From contig JACRIE010000022.1 of the NCBI GenBank assembly GCA_016220165.1, positions 1-64,000 on the forward strand: a stretch of DNA of 64,000 nucleotides, in the 5' to 3' direction. How positions within the stretch are numbered: the stretch's first letter is position 1; the number at the start of each line of letters is the position of its first letter. This DNA comes from Candidatus Peregrinibacteria bacterium (GTDB taxonomy: Bacteria > Patescibacteriota > Gracilibacteria > UM-FILTER-43-11 > JACRIE01). Below the pieces are notes generated by a model that had not been told where the DNA came from, searched no databases, and was given only the letters and a program-made list of their open reading frames with translations. Shown in pieces: positions 23,284 to 32,391 of this stretch. Position numbers and translations under genes: made by a program.

Positions 23284-26136
23284 ATGTTCAAAAAAACCTT
23301 TGTCGTTCTCGACATCGAAACCACCGGCCTCTATCCGGAAAGCGACGACATCATCGAGGTGGCGTGTATTCGCTATGAGCAGGGAAAGGAAGTCAGCCGT
23401 TTCGATTCGCTAATCAAAATCGACAAAGAAATCCCGCCGATTGTCTCTCTCATCACAACGATTCAAAACACAGATTTAGTAGACGCGCCCTTGTGGGAAA
23501 CCGTAAAACTTGAAGTTCAAAAAATCGTACGGGGCGCGCACATCATCGGCCACAACATCAATTTTGACGTGGGATTTTTGAAAAAAAAGGGCATCGATTT
23601 TGAATCCAGCGTTCTTTTGGACACGGTGCCGTTGGCCCAAATCGCCTTCCCGACCGCGGTCAGTCACAGTTTAGAGTCTTTGACGGACGAACTCGATATA
23701 AAGCACACGGCCAAGCACCGCGCCATGAGCGATACCGAAGCCACGCTCGACCTGTTTAAAAAAATCTGGAAAAAAATCGACGGTCTTCCGAAGCCGATCA
23801 TCGATGAAATCAAAGACTGCGTCCGCCGAAGCGAGTGGGGCATGGCAATATTTTTCGACGAAATCCGCGGGAAAGCGCGGGCGACGTCCGACAAATGTAG
23901 CTACAAGGCATGCCTTGTAGCTACCGGAACGTCGGCGCCGCCCCGCGGATTATCCGTGGCCGAAGTTTTCAACGAAAACGGTTTCCTCTCGCAGGCATGG
24001 GACCATTACGAATCGCGGCCTCAGCAAAAACAAATGGCTACAGCGGTCGCGCACGCCTTCGAACACGAATATCATTTGATTTGCGAAGCGCCCACGGGCG
24101 TTGGAAAATCGCTCGCCTATTTAGTGCCGGCCGCTGAAATCGCGCTAAACAAAAAACAGCGCGTCGTGATCGCGACCCACACCATTACGCTCCAGCATCA
24201 ACTCTTTGAGAAGGATCTTCATCATCTGCACCAGATCTATCAACAATCAGCCCCCATCACTTCTTGCCCCCCTGAGCCTGCCCTGAGCAGGGTCGAAGGG
24301 AAGGGGGGTTTGGGTGGTTTGTCTCCCCTCAACGTCGCAGTGCTCAAGGGGCGCGGCAACTATTTATGCCTTCAGCGCCTGCGCGAATTCAAAAAAAGGT
24401 CTCGTTTCAGTCCGTCCGAGATCACGTTGCTCATCAAAATTCTCGCGTGGCCGTGGATGAATCTAGGAGGCGATTTGGCGGATATGACCCTCACGCGCGA
24501 GGAGCGCATTGTGTGGGATTTTGAACTGTCCGCGGCCAGCAAAGCCATTCATGGCGGCAAGTGCTGCAAAAATCCGGACTGTTATTTTCAGCAGGCGCTC
24601 AAAGCGACGCAGGACGCGCCCATCGTCATTGTAAATCACGCGCTCTTAATGGCGGATCTCGTTATGGGCGGAGGACTACTTCCCGAATACAAGTACCTCA
24701 TCATCGACGAAGCGCACCATTTTGAAGAAGTGGCAACGAAGAGCTACGGAAGAACCGTGACTCAGGAAAACCTGACCATTCCGGAAAAATCGATCGTGGC
24801 GCATTTGGGACAACTAAAAAGGAATTACTCGGAAACGCTTTTCGGGCAACAATCCTGTTTTCAGGAAATCGAACCATTGCTCTCCGGGGCAAATGATCTT
24901 TTGCAAAAAACAGACAATATCTTTAGCTTAATTTCACTCTTCGTCAACACGCATGTAATGCCGTCGAAGTATCAGGAAAGCCTTTTGATTGATCGCGCGA
25001 TCATGACGAGCGGAGAGTGGCTGAATCTCGGAGATTCCGTTCAAAAACTGATTGAAGCCACTCAGGAGTGGATCCGAAAAATCGAATATTTTTCCGACAA
25101 GCTGGCAGGCGCCGCGTCTAAAGATTTTCCGGAATGCGATGAATTCAGCGAAGAACTGAATCAGGAAATCGCCATTCTTAAAGAACAATTGGCGCAACTG
25201 CATCCGTTCTTTTTGCCAGTGGAAACGCCGCGCGATATTCGCTTTTTTTCGTGTAACGACAGCGGCGCCGTCGTTCTCACATCGCTACCGATACTCGTGG
25301 GAGAAAATCTTAAAAAGGACCTCTACGCTTCCAAAAAATCGATCCTTCTGACATCCGCTACTCTTAGTACTCCTTTATTCGCCGATGACGCTCCTGATGT
25401 CGCTCAAAAACCGTTCGACTATCTTCGTAAAATGCTAAGTTTAGATGAACACTTCGAAGAACTGATTCTCGACTCGCCCTTCGACTACGAAAAACAGGCG
25501 CTCATGATTCTTCCAACGGATTTACCCGACGTGCGGAGTCAAGACAGTCTCGCGCCCGTGGCCGAACTCATAAAACAGGTGGCCGAAGCGACACAGGGAC
25601 GTATGTTGGGACTTTTCACGTCTTATCGCACGATTGAAAATCTTTATCTCAATCTCGTGATTCCGCTCCAAAAAAAAGGAATCAGTGTCCTTGCGCAACG
25701 CTTTAGCGGAGGCCGTAATAAAATTCTGCGCGCGTTTCTGAATAATCCGGAACATTCCATTCTTCTCGGCACCAGCAGTTTCTGGGAAGGCATCGACATC
25801 CCCGGTGACGACCTCAGTTGCGTCATGATCCATAAACTCCCGTTCGATATTCCGAGCGACCCGCTGCATAAAACGCGAAGCCAATGGTTCTCCAATGGTT
25901 TTTATCAATACACCATGCCGCGCGCGATTCTGCGCTTTAAGCAAGGTTTCGGCCGTCTCATCCGCTCCAAAAAAGACGTGGGCATCATGATCATGCTGGA
26001 CAGCGCGCTCACCAAAAAAGATTACGGGCAATTCTTCCTCAAAAGTTTGCCAAACGTGCCCGTGGAAAAAATAAAATGCGCCGAAATCCCCGCGTTGATC
26101 AAGGAGTGGCTGAAATTACAAAGAAGTGACGAGTGA
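23284..26136 (+). CDS. dinG: DinG-family helicase fused to a DnaQ-like exonuclease
   Basis: 950 residues. Residues 1-170 are a DEDDh 3'-5' exonuclease: VLDIETTGL, HNINFDVGFL, HRAMSDTEAT. The rest is an XPD/DinG superfamily-2 helicase: Walker A EAPTGVGKSLAYL, DEAH box IIDEAHHFEE, four Cys (NYLC, KCC, DC) placed like the iron-sulphur cluster ligands, and a late motif FWEGIDIPGDDL with FGRLIRS. It unwinds DNA or R-loops in repair; the fused form is common in Firmicutes. Two palindromic repeats are in frame at 23882-23934, between the nuclease and helicase, and at 24267-24308. The last codons (RSDE) belong to a CTCGTCA repeat. Confidence 0.9.
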   Translation: MFKKTFVVLDIETTGLYPESDDIIEVACIRYEQGKEVSRFDSLIKIDKEIPPIVSLITTIQNTDLVDAPLWETVKLEVQKIVRGAHIIGHNINFDVGFLKKKGIDFESSVLLDTVPLAQIAFPTAVSHSLESLTDELDIKHTAKHRAMSDTEATLDLFKKIWKKIDGLPKPIIDEIKDCVRRSEWGMAIFFDEIRGKARATSDKCSYKACLVATGTSAPPRGLSVAEVFNENGFLSQAWDHYESRPQQKQMATAVAHAFEHEYHLICEAPTGVGKSLAYLVPAAEIALNKKQRVVIATHTITLQHQLFEKDLHHLHQIYQQSAPITSCPPEPALSRVEGKGGLGGLSPLNVAVLKGRGNYLCLQRLREFKKRSRFSPSEITLLIKILAWPWMNLGGDLADMTLTREERIVWDFELSAASKAIHGGKCCKNPDCYFQQALKATQDAPIVIVNHALLMADLVMGGGLLPEYKYLIIDEAHHFEEVATKSYGRTVTQENLTIPEKSIVAHLGQLKRNYSETLFGQQSCFQEIEPLLSGANDLLQKTDNIFSLISLFVNTHVMPSKYQESLLIDRAIMTSGEWLNLGDSVQKLIEATQEWIRKIEYFSDKLAGAASKDFPECDEFSEELNQEIAILKEQLAQLHPFFLPVETPRDIRFFSCNDSGAVVLTSLPILVGENLKKDLYASKKSILLTSATLSTPLFADDAPDVAQKPFDYLRKMLSLDEHFEELILDSPFDYEKQALMILPTDLPDVRSQDSLAPVAELIKQVAEATQGRMLGLFTSYRTIENLYLNLVIPLQKKGISVLAQRFSGGRNKILRAFLNNPEHSILLGTSSFWEGIDIPGDDLSCVMIHKLPFDIPSDPLHKTRSQWFSNGFYQYTMPRAILRFKQGFGRLIRSKKDVGIMIMLDSALTKKDYGQFFLKSLPNVPVEKIKCAEIPALIKEWLKLQRSDE
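23882..23934. repeat. In-frame palindrome inside dinG, linker between domains
   Basis: A perfect 28-bp palindrome (23897-23924; half GTAGCTACAAGGCA) is enclosed by outer arms CGACGTCCG and CGGAACGTCG with one bulge. It encodes about 17 residues between the exonuclease and helicase domains. The word TGTAGCTACA recurs at 27602-27637. Confidence 0.85.
24267..24308. repeat. Second in-frame repeat inside dinG
   Basis: CCCCCCT and AGGGGGG arms enclose CCCTGAGCAGGGTCGAAGG. The encoded PALSRVEG peptide is a typical translation product of dispersed TGAGC..TCGAAGG repeats seen in many environmental genomes. It sits just after helicase motif Ia. Confidence 0.7.
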
Positions 26137-26233
26137 CCAGTCACGAGAAAATTTTCTACTCGTCTCTCGCCTGCCCCGAGCTTAGTCGAGAGGTCACTCG
26201 TCACTTACTACTCGTCGCTCGTCCCTCGTCACT
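26123..26233. repeat. CTCGTCA-word array (family C), 110 bp
   Basis: GTGACGAGTGACCAGTCACGAG, then CTACTCGTCTCTCGCC, a TGCCCCGAGCTTAGTCGAGA unit, and CACTCGTCACTTACTACTCG CTCGTCCCTCGTCAC. The left part and the right part are inverted to each other (GTGACGAG versus CTCGTCAC). It fills the gap between the convergent dinG and rarA and probably ends both transcripts. Confidence 0.65.
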
Positions 26234-27428
26234 AATAGTATTTCCTCCCATTCAGTTCCTCTGGAAAATATTCCTGTCCGCTGCTGTCTTGAAGCGGCGT
26301 GTATTTGTAATCTTTCCCGTATCCCAAATCCTTCATAAGATCCGTAGGCGCGTTGCGTAAGTGGAGCGGCACGCCTAAATTTCCGAATTGTTCAACGTCC
26401 GCCTTGGCCTTGTTGTAGCCCTGATACGCCGCAATCGATTTTTTGGCGTGGGCCAAATAAATCACGAGTTGCGCCAAGTGAACGCTGCATTCCGGCATGC
26501 CAAGCTTATGACATGTGTCAAACACATTGTTCGCCAAAACGGTCGCGAAGTTATCCTCCACGCCCACATCTTCCGCCGCGAAGCGAAGCAAGCGGCGCGC
26601 GATGTAGAGCGGATCCTCGCCAGCCTCGAGCATGCGGGCCAGCCAATACAGGCCGGCGTGGCCATCGCCCCCGCGAAGGGATTTGTGGAGCGCGGAAATG
26701 ATGTTGTAATGTTCCTCGCCGTTTTTGTCGTACAAAAGGTTCGATTTTTGAACCACCTGCTTCACGAGTTCCGACGTAACATTTTTCTGCTGTTTGGCGC
26801 AGATCTCGAGCGTCGTGAGCGCCGCGCGCGCGTCTCCATTGGACAAATGAGTGATCAGATGGAGAGTATCCTCATCAATTTTGATTTTTTCTTGGCCTAA
26901 ACCATGGGTTTTATTCGTCAGCGCGCGGCGAAGAATCTCAAGTAGATGCGCTTCGCTCAGGCGCTTGAGAACGAACACGCGCACCCGTGAAAGCAGCGCC
27001 GAAATCACCTCGAAACTCGGGTTCTCCGTGGTCGCGCCGATGAGCGTGATGAGTCCATGCTCCACATGAGGAAGCAGCGCGTCCTGCTGGGCCTTATTCC
27101 AGCGATGAATTTCGTCCACAAAAAGAATCGTACGTATGTTCAAACGCTTACTCTCTTCGGCGCGTTCGATCGCCGCGCGAAGATTTTTGATGCCGCTCCC
27201 CACGGCGCTGAGTTCGATAAAATCCGCTTTTGTTTTCTCGGCAATGATATGCGCGAGCGTAGTTTTACCGCTCCCCGGCGGCCCCCAAAAAATTGAACTG
27301 GGCGCTTCGCCCTTTTCAATCGCCTCACGAAGGAAGGCGTTTGCGCCAACCAATTCCTCCTGTCCAAAAAAATCCGCAAGCGATCGCGGCCGCATACGCA
27401 CGGCGAGCGGTGAAGTTGAATCAGTCAT
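26232..27428 (-). CDS. rarA: Replication-associated recombination protein A (RarA/MgsA) AAA+ ATPase
   Basis: Clamp-loader-like ATPase that acts at stalled forks. PRSLADFFGQEELVG starts the AAA+ domain; Walker A is GPPGSGKTTLAH, Walker B ILFVDEIHRW, sensor 1 GATTENPSF, followed by the RarA-specific C-terminal helical tetramerisation part (LYWLARMLEAGEDPLYIARRLLRFA, YLAHAKKSIAAYQGYN). 398 residues, as usual. It is convergent with dinG. Confidence 0.93.
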   Translation of the reverse strand: MTDSTSPLAVRMRPRSLADFFGQEELVGANAFLREAIEKGEAPSSIFWGPPGSGKTTLAHIIAEKTKADFIELSAVGSGIKNLRAAIERAEESKRLNIRTILFVDEIHRWNKAQQDALLPHVEHGLITLIGATTENPSFEVISALLSRVRVFVLKRLSEAHLLEILRRALTNKTHGLGQEKIKIDEDTLHLITHLSNGDARAALTTLEICAKQQKNVTSELVKQVVQKSNLLYDKNGEEHYNIISALHKSLRGGDGHAGLYWLARMLEAGEDPLYIARRLLRFAAEDVGVEDNFATVLANNVFDTCHKLGMPECSVHLAQLVIYLAHAKKSIAAYQGYNKAKADVEQFGNLGVPLHLRNAPTDLMKDLGYGKDYKYTPLQDSSGQEYFPEELNGRKYY

Positions 27429-27444
27429 ATTCTGGATTTGTCAT

Positions 27445-27472
27445 TCTGCCCCGTAGCACCGTGCGGGGTCAG
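27445..27472. repeat. Hairpin CCCC-GTA-GCAC/GTGC-GGGG upstream of rarA
   Basis: CATTCTGCCCCGTAGCACC then GTGCGGGGTCAGGA. A GC-rich hairpin in the 5' region of rarA with no coding frame; it looks like another dispersed repeat. The rest of 27429-27661 holds AT-rich sequence and no gene. Confidence 0.4.
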
Positions 27473-27599
27473 GATCTTAAAATAAGGTATTGCATTCTTA
27501 TTATATATCATTATTATAGTAAACGTTTGTTCACTAATCAAAATTCGATTCAGCTCATCTTGACCCTGAGAATCATACGAATGGGTCAACCGCAATTTT

Positions 27600-27640
27600 T
27601 TTATTTGATTTTGTAGCTACAAAAGAATAGTCTGTAGCTA
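27600..27640. repeat. Tandem TGTAGCTACA palindromes
   Basis: TTTTGTAGCTACAAAA and TCTGTAGCTACAGA, two palindromes 10 bases apart, upstream of hicA. The same core lies inside dinG (23897-23924). They could act as an operator pair for the toxin genes or be dispersed repeats. Confidence 0.55.
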
Positions 27641-27661
27641 CAGAATCCGCGCTTATCCTAT

Positions 27662-27904
27662 ATGTCACGACATGAAAAGCTAATTCAAAAATTTACCGAA
27701 CGACCAAAATCTCTGAGATACCATGAAATTGAATCGATATTATTGTATCTGGGATTCACAAAAGACCGCGGCAAAGGAAGCCATGTGTGTTTTAGACATC
27801 CCCTGGTCAAAAGAGACGTCACTATTCCTGTCCACAATAATGACTGTAAAACTATTTATAAAAAAGAAACTGCTAAAATAATAAAAATTTATTTTTCATT
27901 ATGA
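27662..27904 (+). CDS. hicA: HicA-type toxin (mRNA interferase)
   Basis: 80 residues with the double-stranded-RNA-binding-like HicA fold: SLRYHEIESILLYLGFTKDRGKGSHVCFRHP and TIPVHNNDCKTIY. The active-site His in GSH is present. HicA proteins cleave mRNA and are silenced by a co-expressed antitoxin. The stop overlaps the start of the next gene by 4 bases (ATGA), so the two are translationally coupled. The second gene is not a recognisable HicB. The toxin-first order is normal for hicAB. Confidence 0.8.
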   Translation: MSRHEKLIQKFTERPKSLRYHEIESILLYLGFTKDRGKGSHVCFRHPLVKRDVTIPVHNNDCKTIYKKETAKIIKIYFSL

Positions 27905-28263
27905 AAAAATCTAAAAAATCAGTTCATTTTATCATGGTCGGCAAAAAAAAATATGAATACAGTATTGAGTCTCTCAGTAAAAAAATAGTATTTTTTGAAT
28001 GCGATGCCGCCAATATAGGCCAACAATTTTTAACCGAGGATATACCCGCTCTCTTAATTGATCTCCCTGAACTGATCATAGGCCGAAAAGAATACGAAAA
28101 AAAACAGAATCAGGTTCTGCGCTTCCGCTGCAGCGCGAAAGAACGAAGGGAGATCGAAAAAAGAGCTATTCAAAAACGCTTCCCGAACATTTCCGCTTTC
28201 ATAAGAGCCCTGGCGCTCACAGGGGAATTCAAACCGCCGATTCGACAAAAAACCAACCTCTAA
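27901..28263 (+). CDS. Putative antitoxin partner of HicA with RHH/MobC-like C terminus
   Basis: 120 residues. The N-terminal 60 are unrecognised and beta-rich (VHFIMVGKKKYEYSIESL). The C terminus LRFRCSAKERREIEKRA ... FPNISAFIRALAL resembles ribbon-helix-helix or MobC-type DNA-binding domains, as in some antitoxins. HicB normally has an RNase-H-like N domain with a recognisable pattern that I do not see. Position and ATGA overlap argue for an antitoxin that both blocks HicA and represses the operon; this is inference. Confidence 0.6.
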   Translation: MKKSKKSVHFIMVGKKKYEYSIESLSKKIVFFECDAANIGQQFLTEDIPALLIDLPELIIGRKEYEKKQNQVLRFRCSAKERREIEKRAIQKRFPNISAFIRALALTGEFKPPIRQKTNL

Positions 28264-28278
28264 AACCCTTGATTCTTT

Positions 28279-28284
28279 TATAAT
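28279..28284 (+). promoter_or_regulatory. -10 box of the ATP synthase operon
   Basis: TATAAT upstream of the first atp gene; no good -35 at 16-18 bases. GGGAG follows at 28300, about 9 bases before GTG 28314, and supports that start. Confidence 0.45.
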
Positions 28285-28313
28285 TTCGTGTTAAAAAGCG
28301 GGAGAATTTTACC

Positions 28314-28562
28314 GTGAAAATGATGAAAAACGCTGATCAGAAAGAGAGAAATATAAAGAGAAAAGTGGGAATCGATCTCCTTCAAACCGCCTTGGAATTC
28401 GGGGTGATCATCGGGATCCCGCTCATTATTTTCCTGGGAATTGGCCTGCTCCTAGACAAAACCTATCATACCGTACCGATCTTCATTATAGTAGGGATGT
28501 TTGTGGCCTTGGGCATCTCAACCTACGCTCTCTATAAAAAAATCAGTGAAATTCTAAAATAA
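28314..28562 (+). CDS. AtpZ/AtpI-like ATP synthase accessory membrane protein
   Basis: 82 residues with a charged N terminus and two membrane helices (ALEFGVIIGIPLIIFLGIGLLL, IFIIVGMFVALGISTYALY), the plan of AtpZ and related AtpI proteins that head atp operons and assist c-ring assembly or ion uptake. GTG at 28314 follows GGGAG by about 9 bases; ATG at 28320 or 28323 are alternatives. atpB starts 2 bases after its stop. Confidence 0.7.
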   Translation: MKMMKNADQKERNIKRKVGIDLLQTALEFGVIIGIPLIIFLGIGLLLDKTYHTVPIFIIVGMFVALGISTYALYKKISEILK

Positions 28563-28564
28563 GC

Positions 28565-29305
28565 ATGGAAATCTTTCTTAACGCGGAAAAAGTAGGGCAA
28601 ATCGGATCTTTCGTCATCACCAATACCTTGGTCGCCTCCACCTGTGTGGTTCTTTTCTTGGTTATTGTGGCCATAAAAATTTTTAGGTCAGGATATGACA
28701 TCAAAAATCGATTTTATAACTTTGCGGAAATGCTGATCGAAGGCTTCATGTCAATCATTGAAGGCGTGGTGGGGCGCGGCATAGTGGCCAAACAGATTTT
28801 CGGCGTCATCGTTACTTTCTTCCTTTTTGTAATATTTAATAACTGGTTTGGTATCTTCCCGGGCATGGGATCCGTCGGAATAAAAGAAGTCGAAGAAGGA
28901 AAAGAAGTTTTCGTCCCACTCCTTCGCTCCGCCAACAGCGACCTCAACATGACATTGGCGATCGCCCTTGTTTCCGTTTGCTTCATTCAAATCATCGCGA
29001 TCAAAAATATCGGAATAAAGTCCTATCTTCACAAATTCTTCAATTTTACGAATCCGATTCTGTGTTTTGTGGGTCTTCTCGAAATTATCAGTGAATTAGT
29101 CAAAATTTTTTCATTCTCTTTCCGTCTTTTTGGAAATATTTTTGCCGGCGACGTTCTTCTGATCGTGATGTTTAGCCTCGTCCCATGGATAGCGCCCATC
29201 CCGTTTATGGGAATCGAAATGTTCGCGGGATTCATTCAGGCGCTGATCTTCTCGATGCTCACACTCGTGTTTATTAAAGTTTCCGTCTCTCACGAAGAAT
29301 ATTAA
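28565..29305 (+). CDS. atpB: ATP synthase Fo subunit a
   Basis: Membrane stator subunit holding the two ion half-channels. Five or six hydrophobic helices; the essential Arg is in FSFSFRLFGNIFAGDVLL, and the C-terminal pair of helices ends FIQALIFSMLTLVFIKVSV. 246 residues. It is first of the Fo genes and is followed by a 105-base gap filled by a TGTCA repeat before atpE, an odd interruption in an operon. Confidence 0.93.
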   Translation: MEIFLNAEKVGQIGSFVITNTLVASTCVVLFLVIVAIKIFRSGYDIKNRFYNFAEMLIEGFMSIIEGVVGRGIVAKQIFGVIVTFFLFVIFNNWFGIFPGMGSVGIKEVEEGKEVFVPLLRSANSDLNMTLAIALVSVCFIQIIAIKNIGIKSYLHKFFNFTNPILCFVGLLEIISELVKIFSFSFRLFGNIFAGDVLLIVMFSLVPWIAPIPFMGIEMFAGFIQALIFSMLTLVFIKVSVSHEEY

Positions 29306-29310
29306 CGCGA

Positions 29311-29392
29311 CGATCGACAATTGACCTTTGACTTTTGACTTTGAATTTAGGTCAAACGTCAAATGTCAGGTGTCAAATGTTAAAAATTTATT
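29311..29392. repeat. TGTCA/TGACA dyad array (family B) between atpB and atpE
   Basis: Left half CAATTGACCTTTGACTTTTG, right half GGTCAAACGTCAAATGTCAG GTGTCAAATGTT; the halves are roughly inverted, so the transcript could fold into a long imperfect hairpin. Confidence 0.65.
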
Positions 29393-29398
29393 TTATAA

Positions 29399-29626
<228 letters not shown>

Positions 29627-29638
29627 GGATCGCTGGGC

Positions 29639-29689
29639 TTTTTTCTGGCTAACAGTTAGCCGCTTCTTAGCTAATCGCTATTAAAATAT
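29639..29689. repeat. GCTAA-word repeat (family A), copy 3, between atpE and atpF
   Basis: TTTTTTCTGGCTAACAGTTA then GCCGCTTCTTAGCTAATCGC. It shares the TTTTCTGGCTAACAG core with 6355-6370. Confidence 0.65.
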
Positions 29690-30199
29690 ATGGATCAAAT
29701 TTTTGAAAAGTTCGGCTTACACCTGAATTTGTTGATCGCTCAGATCATCAACTTTGGCGTCCTCTTCTTTGTCCTTTATAAATTGGCCTATAAACCGATT
29801 CTCAAAGTCCTGGATCAGCGCAGGGAGAAAATCGAAAACAGCCTGAAGCAGGCTAAAGAAATTGAAGAGAGGACCCTTCGTCTTGAAGAAGATATCAAAA
29901 AAAGATTAGCGGAAACAAAACAGCAGGCGGAAGGAATCTTGGCTGAAGCCAAAGAAATAGCCGAAAAAGTCCATAATGACGGAATGACTAAAACCAATCA
30001 GGAGATAGCGGTCATGCTCGCGAAAACTAAGGCCGATATCGCTCAACAAAAAGAAGGAATGATGACCGATATTAAAGACTACGTTGTACAGACCAGCGTT
30101 GAAGTGGTTAAAAAGATCCTCAGTGAAAAATTGGATGAAAAAACACGGGAACGTGTCGTCATCGATTCTATTAGGGAACTTGCTTCCAGTAAAAAATGA
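29690..30199 (+). CDS. atpF: ATP synthase Fo subunit b
   Basis: Peripheral stalk. One N-terminal membrane helix (LLIAQIINFGVLFFVLYKLAY), then a long charged coiled coil (LDQRREKIENSLKQAKEIEE onward) to the C-terminal delta-binding part. 169 residues. The stop overlaps the start of atpH by 4 bases (ATGA). Confidence 0.92.
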   Translation: MDQIFEKFGLHLNLLIAQIINFGVLFFVLYKLAYKPILKVLDQRREKIENSLKQAKEIEERTLRLEEDIKKRLAETKQQAEGILAEAKEIAEKVHNDGMTKTNQEIAVMLAKTKADIAQQKEGMMTDIKDYVVQTSVEVVKKILSEKLDEKTRERVVIDSIRELASSKK

Positions 30200-30741
30200 A
30201 TCTTAAGCCAAAAATCCTAGCACAGGCGTTCTGGGAAATGATCTGGGAGAAAGGCGATGAGTCTGTCTCTCATACATTGAATGGTCTTCGGGTCTTCTAT
30301 AATCTCTATTATTTAGATCAAAACGCTCACGATTTCTTCAGCCATCCGCGCATCGCGCTTCAGGAAAAATCAAAAATAGCTCAGGATTTCTTGTCATCAT
30401 TAAAAATGACTGAGACGGCTCAGCGTTTTTTGGCGCTGCTGCTGGCAAAACAACAGCTACAGGATCTTCCTGTCATTCTCGCTCATCTGCAAAGACTTAG
30501 AAATCATCATTTCTCTGTCGCTTCGGTAAAAGTCTCTTTCGCGACTCTCCCCTCAGAAGGGCAACGAAAAGAGTTGGAGGAAGAAGTAAAAAAAGTTACC
30601 AAAGCGACTCGCATCGAATGGAGTGAGACAGTAGATAAAACGCTCCTGGGGGGAGTCGTGCTTCGCGCTGAAGACAACGTCTGGGACGCTTCCCTCCGAT
30701 CCAAACTCAAAAAGGTACAAAAAAATCTTTGTAGCACTTGA
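30196..30741 (+). CDS. atpH: ATP synthase F1 subunit delta
   Basis: Stalk protein linking subunit b to the top of F1. 181 residues, divergent in sequence as this subunit often is, but with the helical N domain and the C-terminal strand-helix pattern ATRIEWSETVDKTLLGGVVLRAEDNVWDASLRSKL, which matches the family tail (GG...R..D...D.S....L). ATGA overlap with atpF. Confidence 0.88.
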   Translation: MNLKPKILAQAFWEMIWEKGDESVSHTLNGLRVFYNLYYLDQNAHDFFSHPRIALQEKSKIAQDFLSSLKMTETAQRFLALLLAKQQLQDLPVILAHLQRLRNHHFSVASVKVSFATLPSEGQRKELEEEVKKVTKATRIEWSETVDKTLLGGVVLRAEDNVWDASLRSKLKKVQKNLCST

Positions 30742-30777
30742 GCGCTTAAAAAATTAATCTTTAATCGTCAATCGAAT

Positions 30778-32283
30778 ATGACCACGAACGCTAAAGAAAA
30801 ACTGAATATCATCTTAGAGAACATCAAGTCTCAATTAAGTGGAACCGATCTTTCGTCTAAGATCGAAGAAGTGGGTTATGTGACCGAGGCGAATGATGGC
30901 GTGGCTCGTATTTACGGCCTCAAAAACGTCATGATGTCCGAAATGGTGGAGTTTGGAGACACCGGCATTTTTGGCTTGGCTCTAAACCTCGAAGAAGACA
31001 GCATCGGCGTCGTTGTATTGGGGGACTATGAAAAAATTGCCGAAGGCATGGAAGTTCGCCTCACCGGCAAAGTGCTACGGGTGCCCGTGGGCGAAGCCAT
31101 GATCGGACGCGTGGTAAATGCGGTCGGGTTGCCGATTGATGGAAAAGGACCTATTAAAACTCAAACGTTTTACCCTGTCGAACGCATCGCGTCCGGCGTT
31201 ATTTCCAGAAAGGGGGTCGATACGCCGCTTCAAACAGGCCTCAAAGCGATCGATAGCGTGATCCCGATCGGACGCGGCCAACGAGAGCTCATTATCGGAG
31301 ACCGCCAAACCGGAAAAAGCGCTATCGCGATCGACACAATCATCAATCAAAAGGGGCAGAATATCATCTCGATTTACGTCGCCATCGGACAACGCAAATC
31401 TAAAATCGCCCGTATTGTGCATGAACTGGAGAGAAGAGGCGCTATGGAGCACACGATCGTTGTGGTCGCCACGGCCTCGGATCCGGCGCCTTTAAATTAC
31501 ATCGCTCCGTACGCGGGTTGCGCCATGGGAGAATATTTTATGGATAAAGGGAAAGAATCGCTCGTCATCTATGACGACCTCAGTAAACATGCCGTGGCTT
31601 ATCGCGAAATGTCACTTTTGCTCCGCCGTCCCCCGGGGCGTGAGGCATACCCCGGAGATGTATTCTATCTTCACAGCCGCCTCCTGGAACGTTCCGCCAA
31701 AATGAGTGAAAAATTTGGAGGAGGATCATTAACCGCTTTGCCCATTATCGAAACTCAGGCTGGCGACGTGTCCGCCTATATCCCCACGAACGTTATTTCA
31801 ATCACGGACGGGCAAATCTATCTTGAATCCGACCTGTTCTATAAAGGTATTCGCCCCGCGGTCAACTCCGGCCTTTCGGTCTCCCGCGTCGGTTCCGCCG
31901 CTCAAACCAAGGCCATGAAAAAAGTGGCCGGTCGCCTGCGCCTGGATCTCGCTCAATTCCGAGAGCTGGAAGCGTTCGCTCAATTCGGATCGGATTTGGA
32001 TGAAACCACGCGCAACAAGCTCGAACGCGGAAAACGTTTGGTCGAAATCTTAAAACAAAAACAATTCGAACCGCTCCCCTTCGAAAAACAGGTCTGCCTC
32101 ATTTACGCGGCCGTCAACGGCTTCATGGATTCAGTCGAAGTGGCCAAAATCGCCGATTACGAGAAAAAACTTTACGAAAAACTCGACACCGTCCATCTTG
32201 CTTTCGCTGAAAAACTAAAAAAAGAAAAACAATTCACGGACGAAATCGAAAAAGAACTAAAACAGATTATCGCATCCATGTAA
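30778..32283 (+). CDS. atpA: ATP synthase F1 subunit alpha
   Basis: Non-catalytic nucleotide-binding subunit. Walker A is [20 protein letters not shown]-type Walker B appears as [16 protein letters not shown]; the arginine finger region is in [20 protein letters not shown] (here [13 protein letters not shown]). 501 residues. It starts 36 bases after atpH. Confidence 0.96.
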   Translation: MTTNAKEKLNIILENIKSQLSGTDLSSKIEEVGYVTEANDGVARIYGLKNVMMSEMVEFGDTGIFGLALNLEEDSIGVVVLGDYEKIAEGMEVRLTGKVLRVPVGEAMIGRVVNAVGLPIDGKGPIKTQTFYPVERIASGVISRKGVDTPLQTGLKAIDSVIPIGRGQRELIIGDRQTGKSAIAIDTIINQKGQNIISIYVAIGQRKSKIARIVHELERRGAMEHTIVVVATASDPAPLNYIAPYAGCAMGEYFMDKGKESLVIYDDLSKHAVAYREMSLLLRRPPGREAYPGDVFYLHSRLLERSAKMSEKFGGGSLTALPIIETQAGDVSAYIPTNVISITDGQIYLESDLFYKGIRPAVNSGLSVSRVGSAAQTKAMKKVAGRLRLDLAQFRELEAFAQFGSDLDETTRNKLERGKRLVEILKQKQFEPLPFEKQVCLIYAAVNGFMDSVEVAKIADYEKKLYEKLDTVHLAFAEKLKKEKQFTDEIEKELKQIIASM

Positions 32284-32287
32284 TAAA

Positions 32288-32372
32288 ACACCTGGCACAT
32301 AACTGATGACATCTGACAAAATTCTTTGATTTAAAAAGTCAGGTGTCAAATGTCAGGAGTCAGGTGTAAAAA
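32288..32372. repeat. TGTCA/TGACA dyad array (family B) between atpA and atpG
   Basis: CACCTGGCACATAACTGATG ACATCTGACA faces GTCAGGTGTCAAATGTCAGG AGTCAGGTG: inverted halves about 25 bases apart. The right half is almost the same as at 29370. Confidence 0.65.
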
Positions 32373-32391
32373 TTTTATCCGATAAAATTTT

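Noticed and set aside
24267..24308. Frameshift or assembly error in dinG
   Set aside because: The frame is kept on both sides of the repeat and both flanks match the helicase family.
26123..26233. CRISPR-like array
   Set aside because: The units are 7-8 bases, degenerate and in both orientations, with no spacers of constant length and no cas genes.
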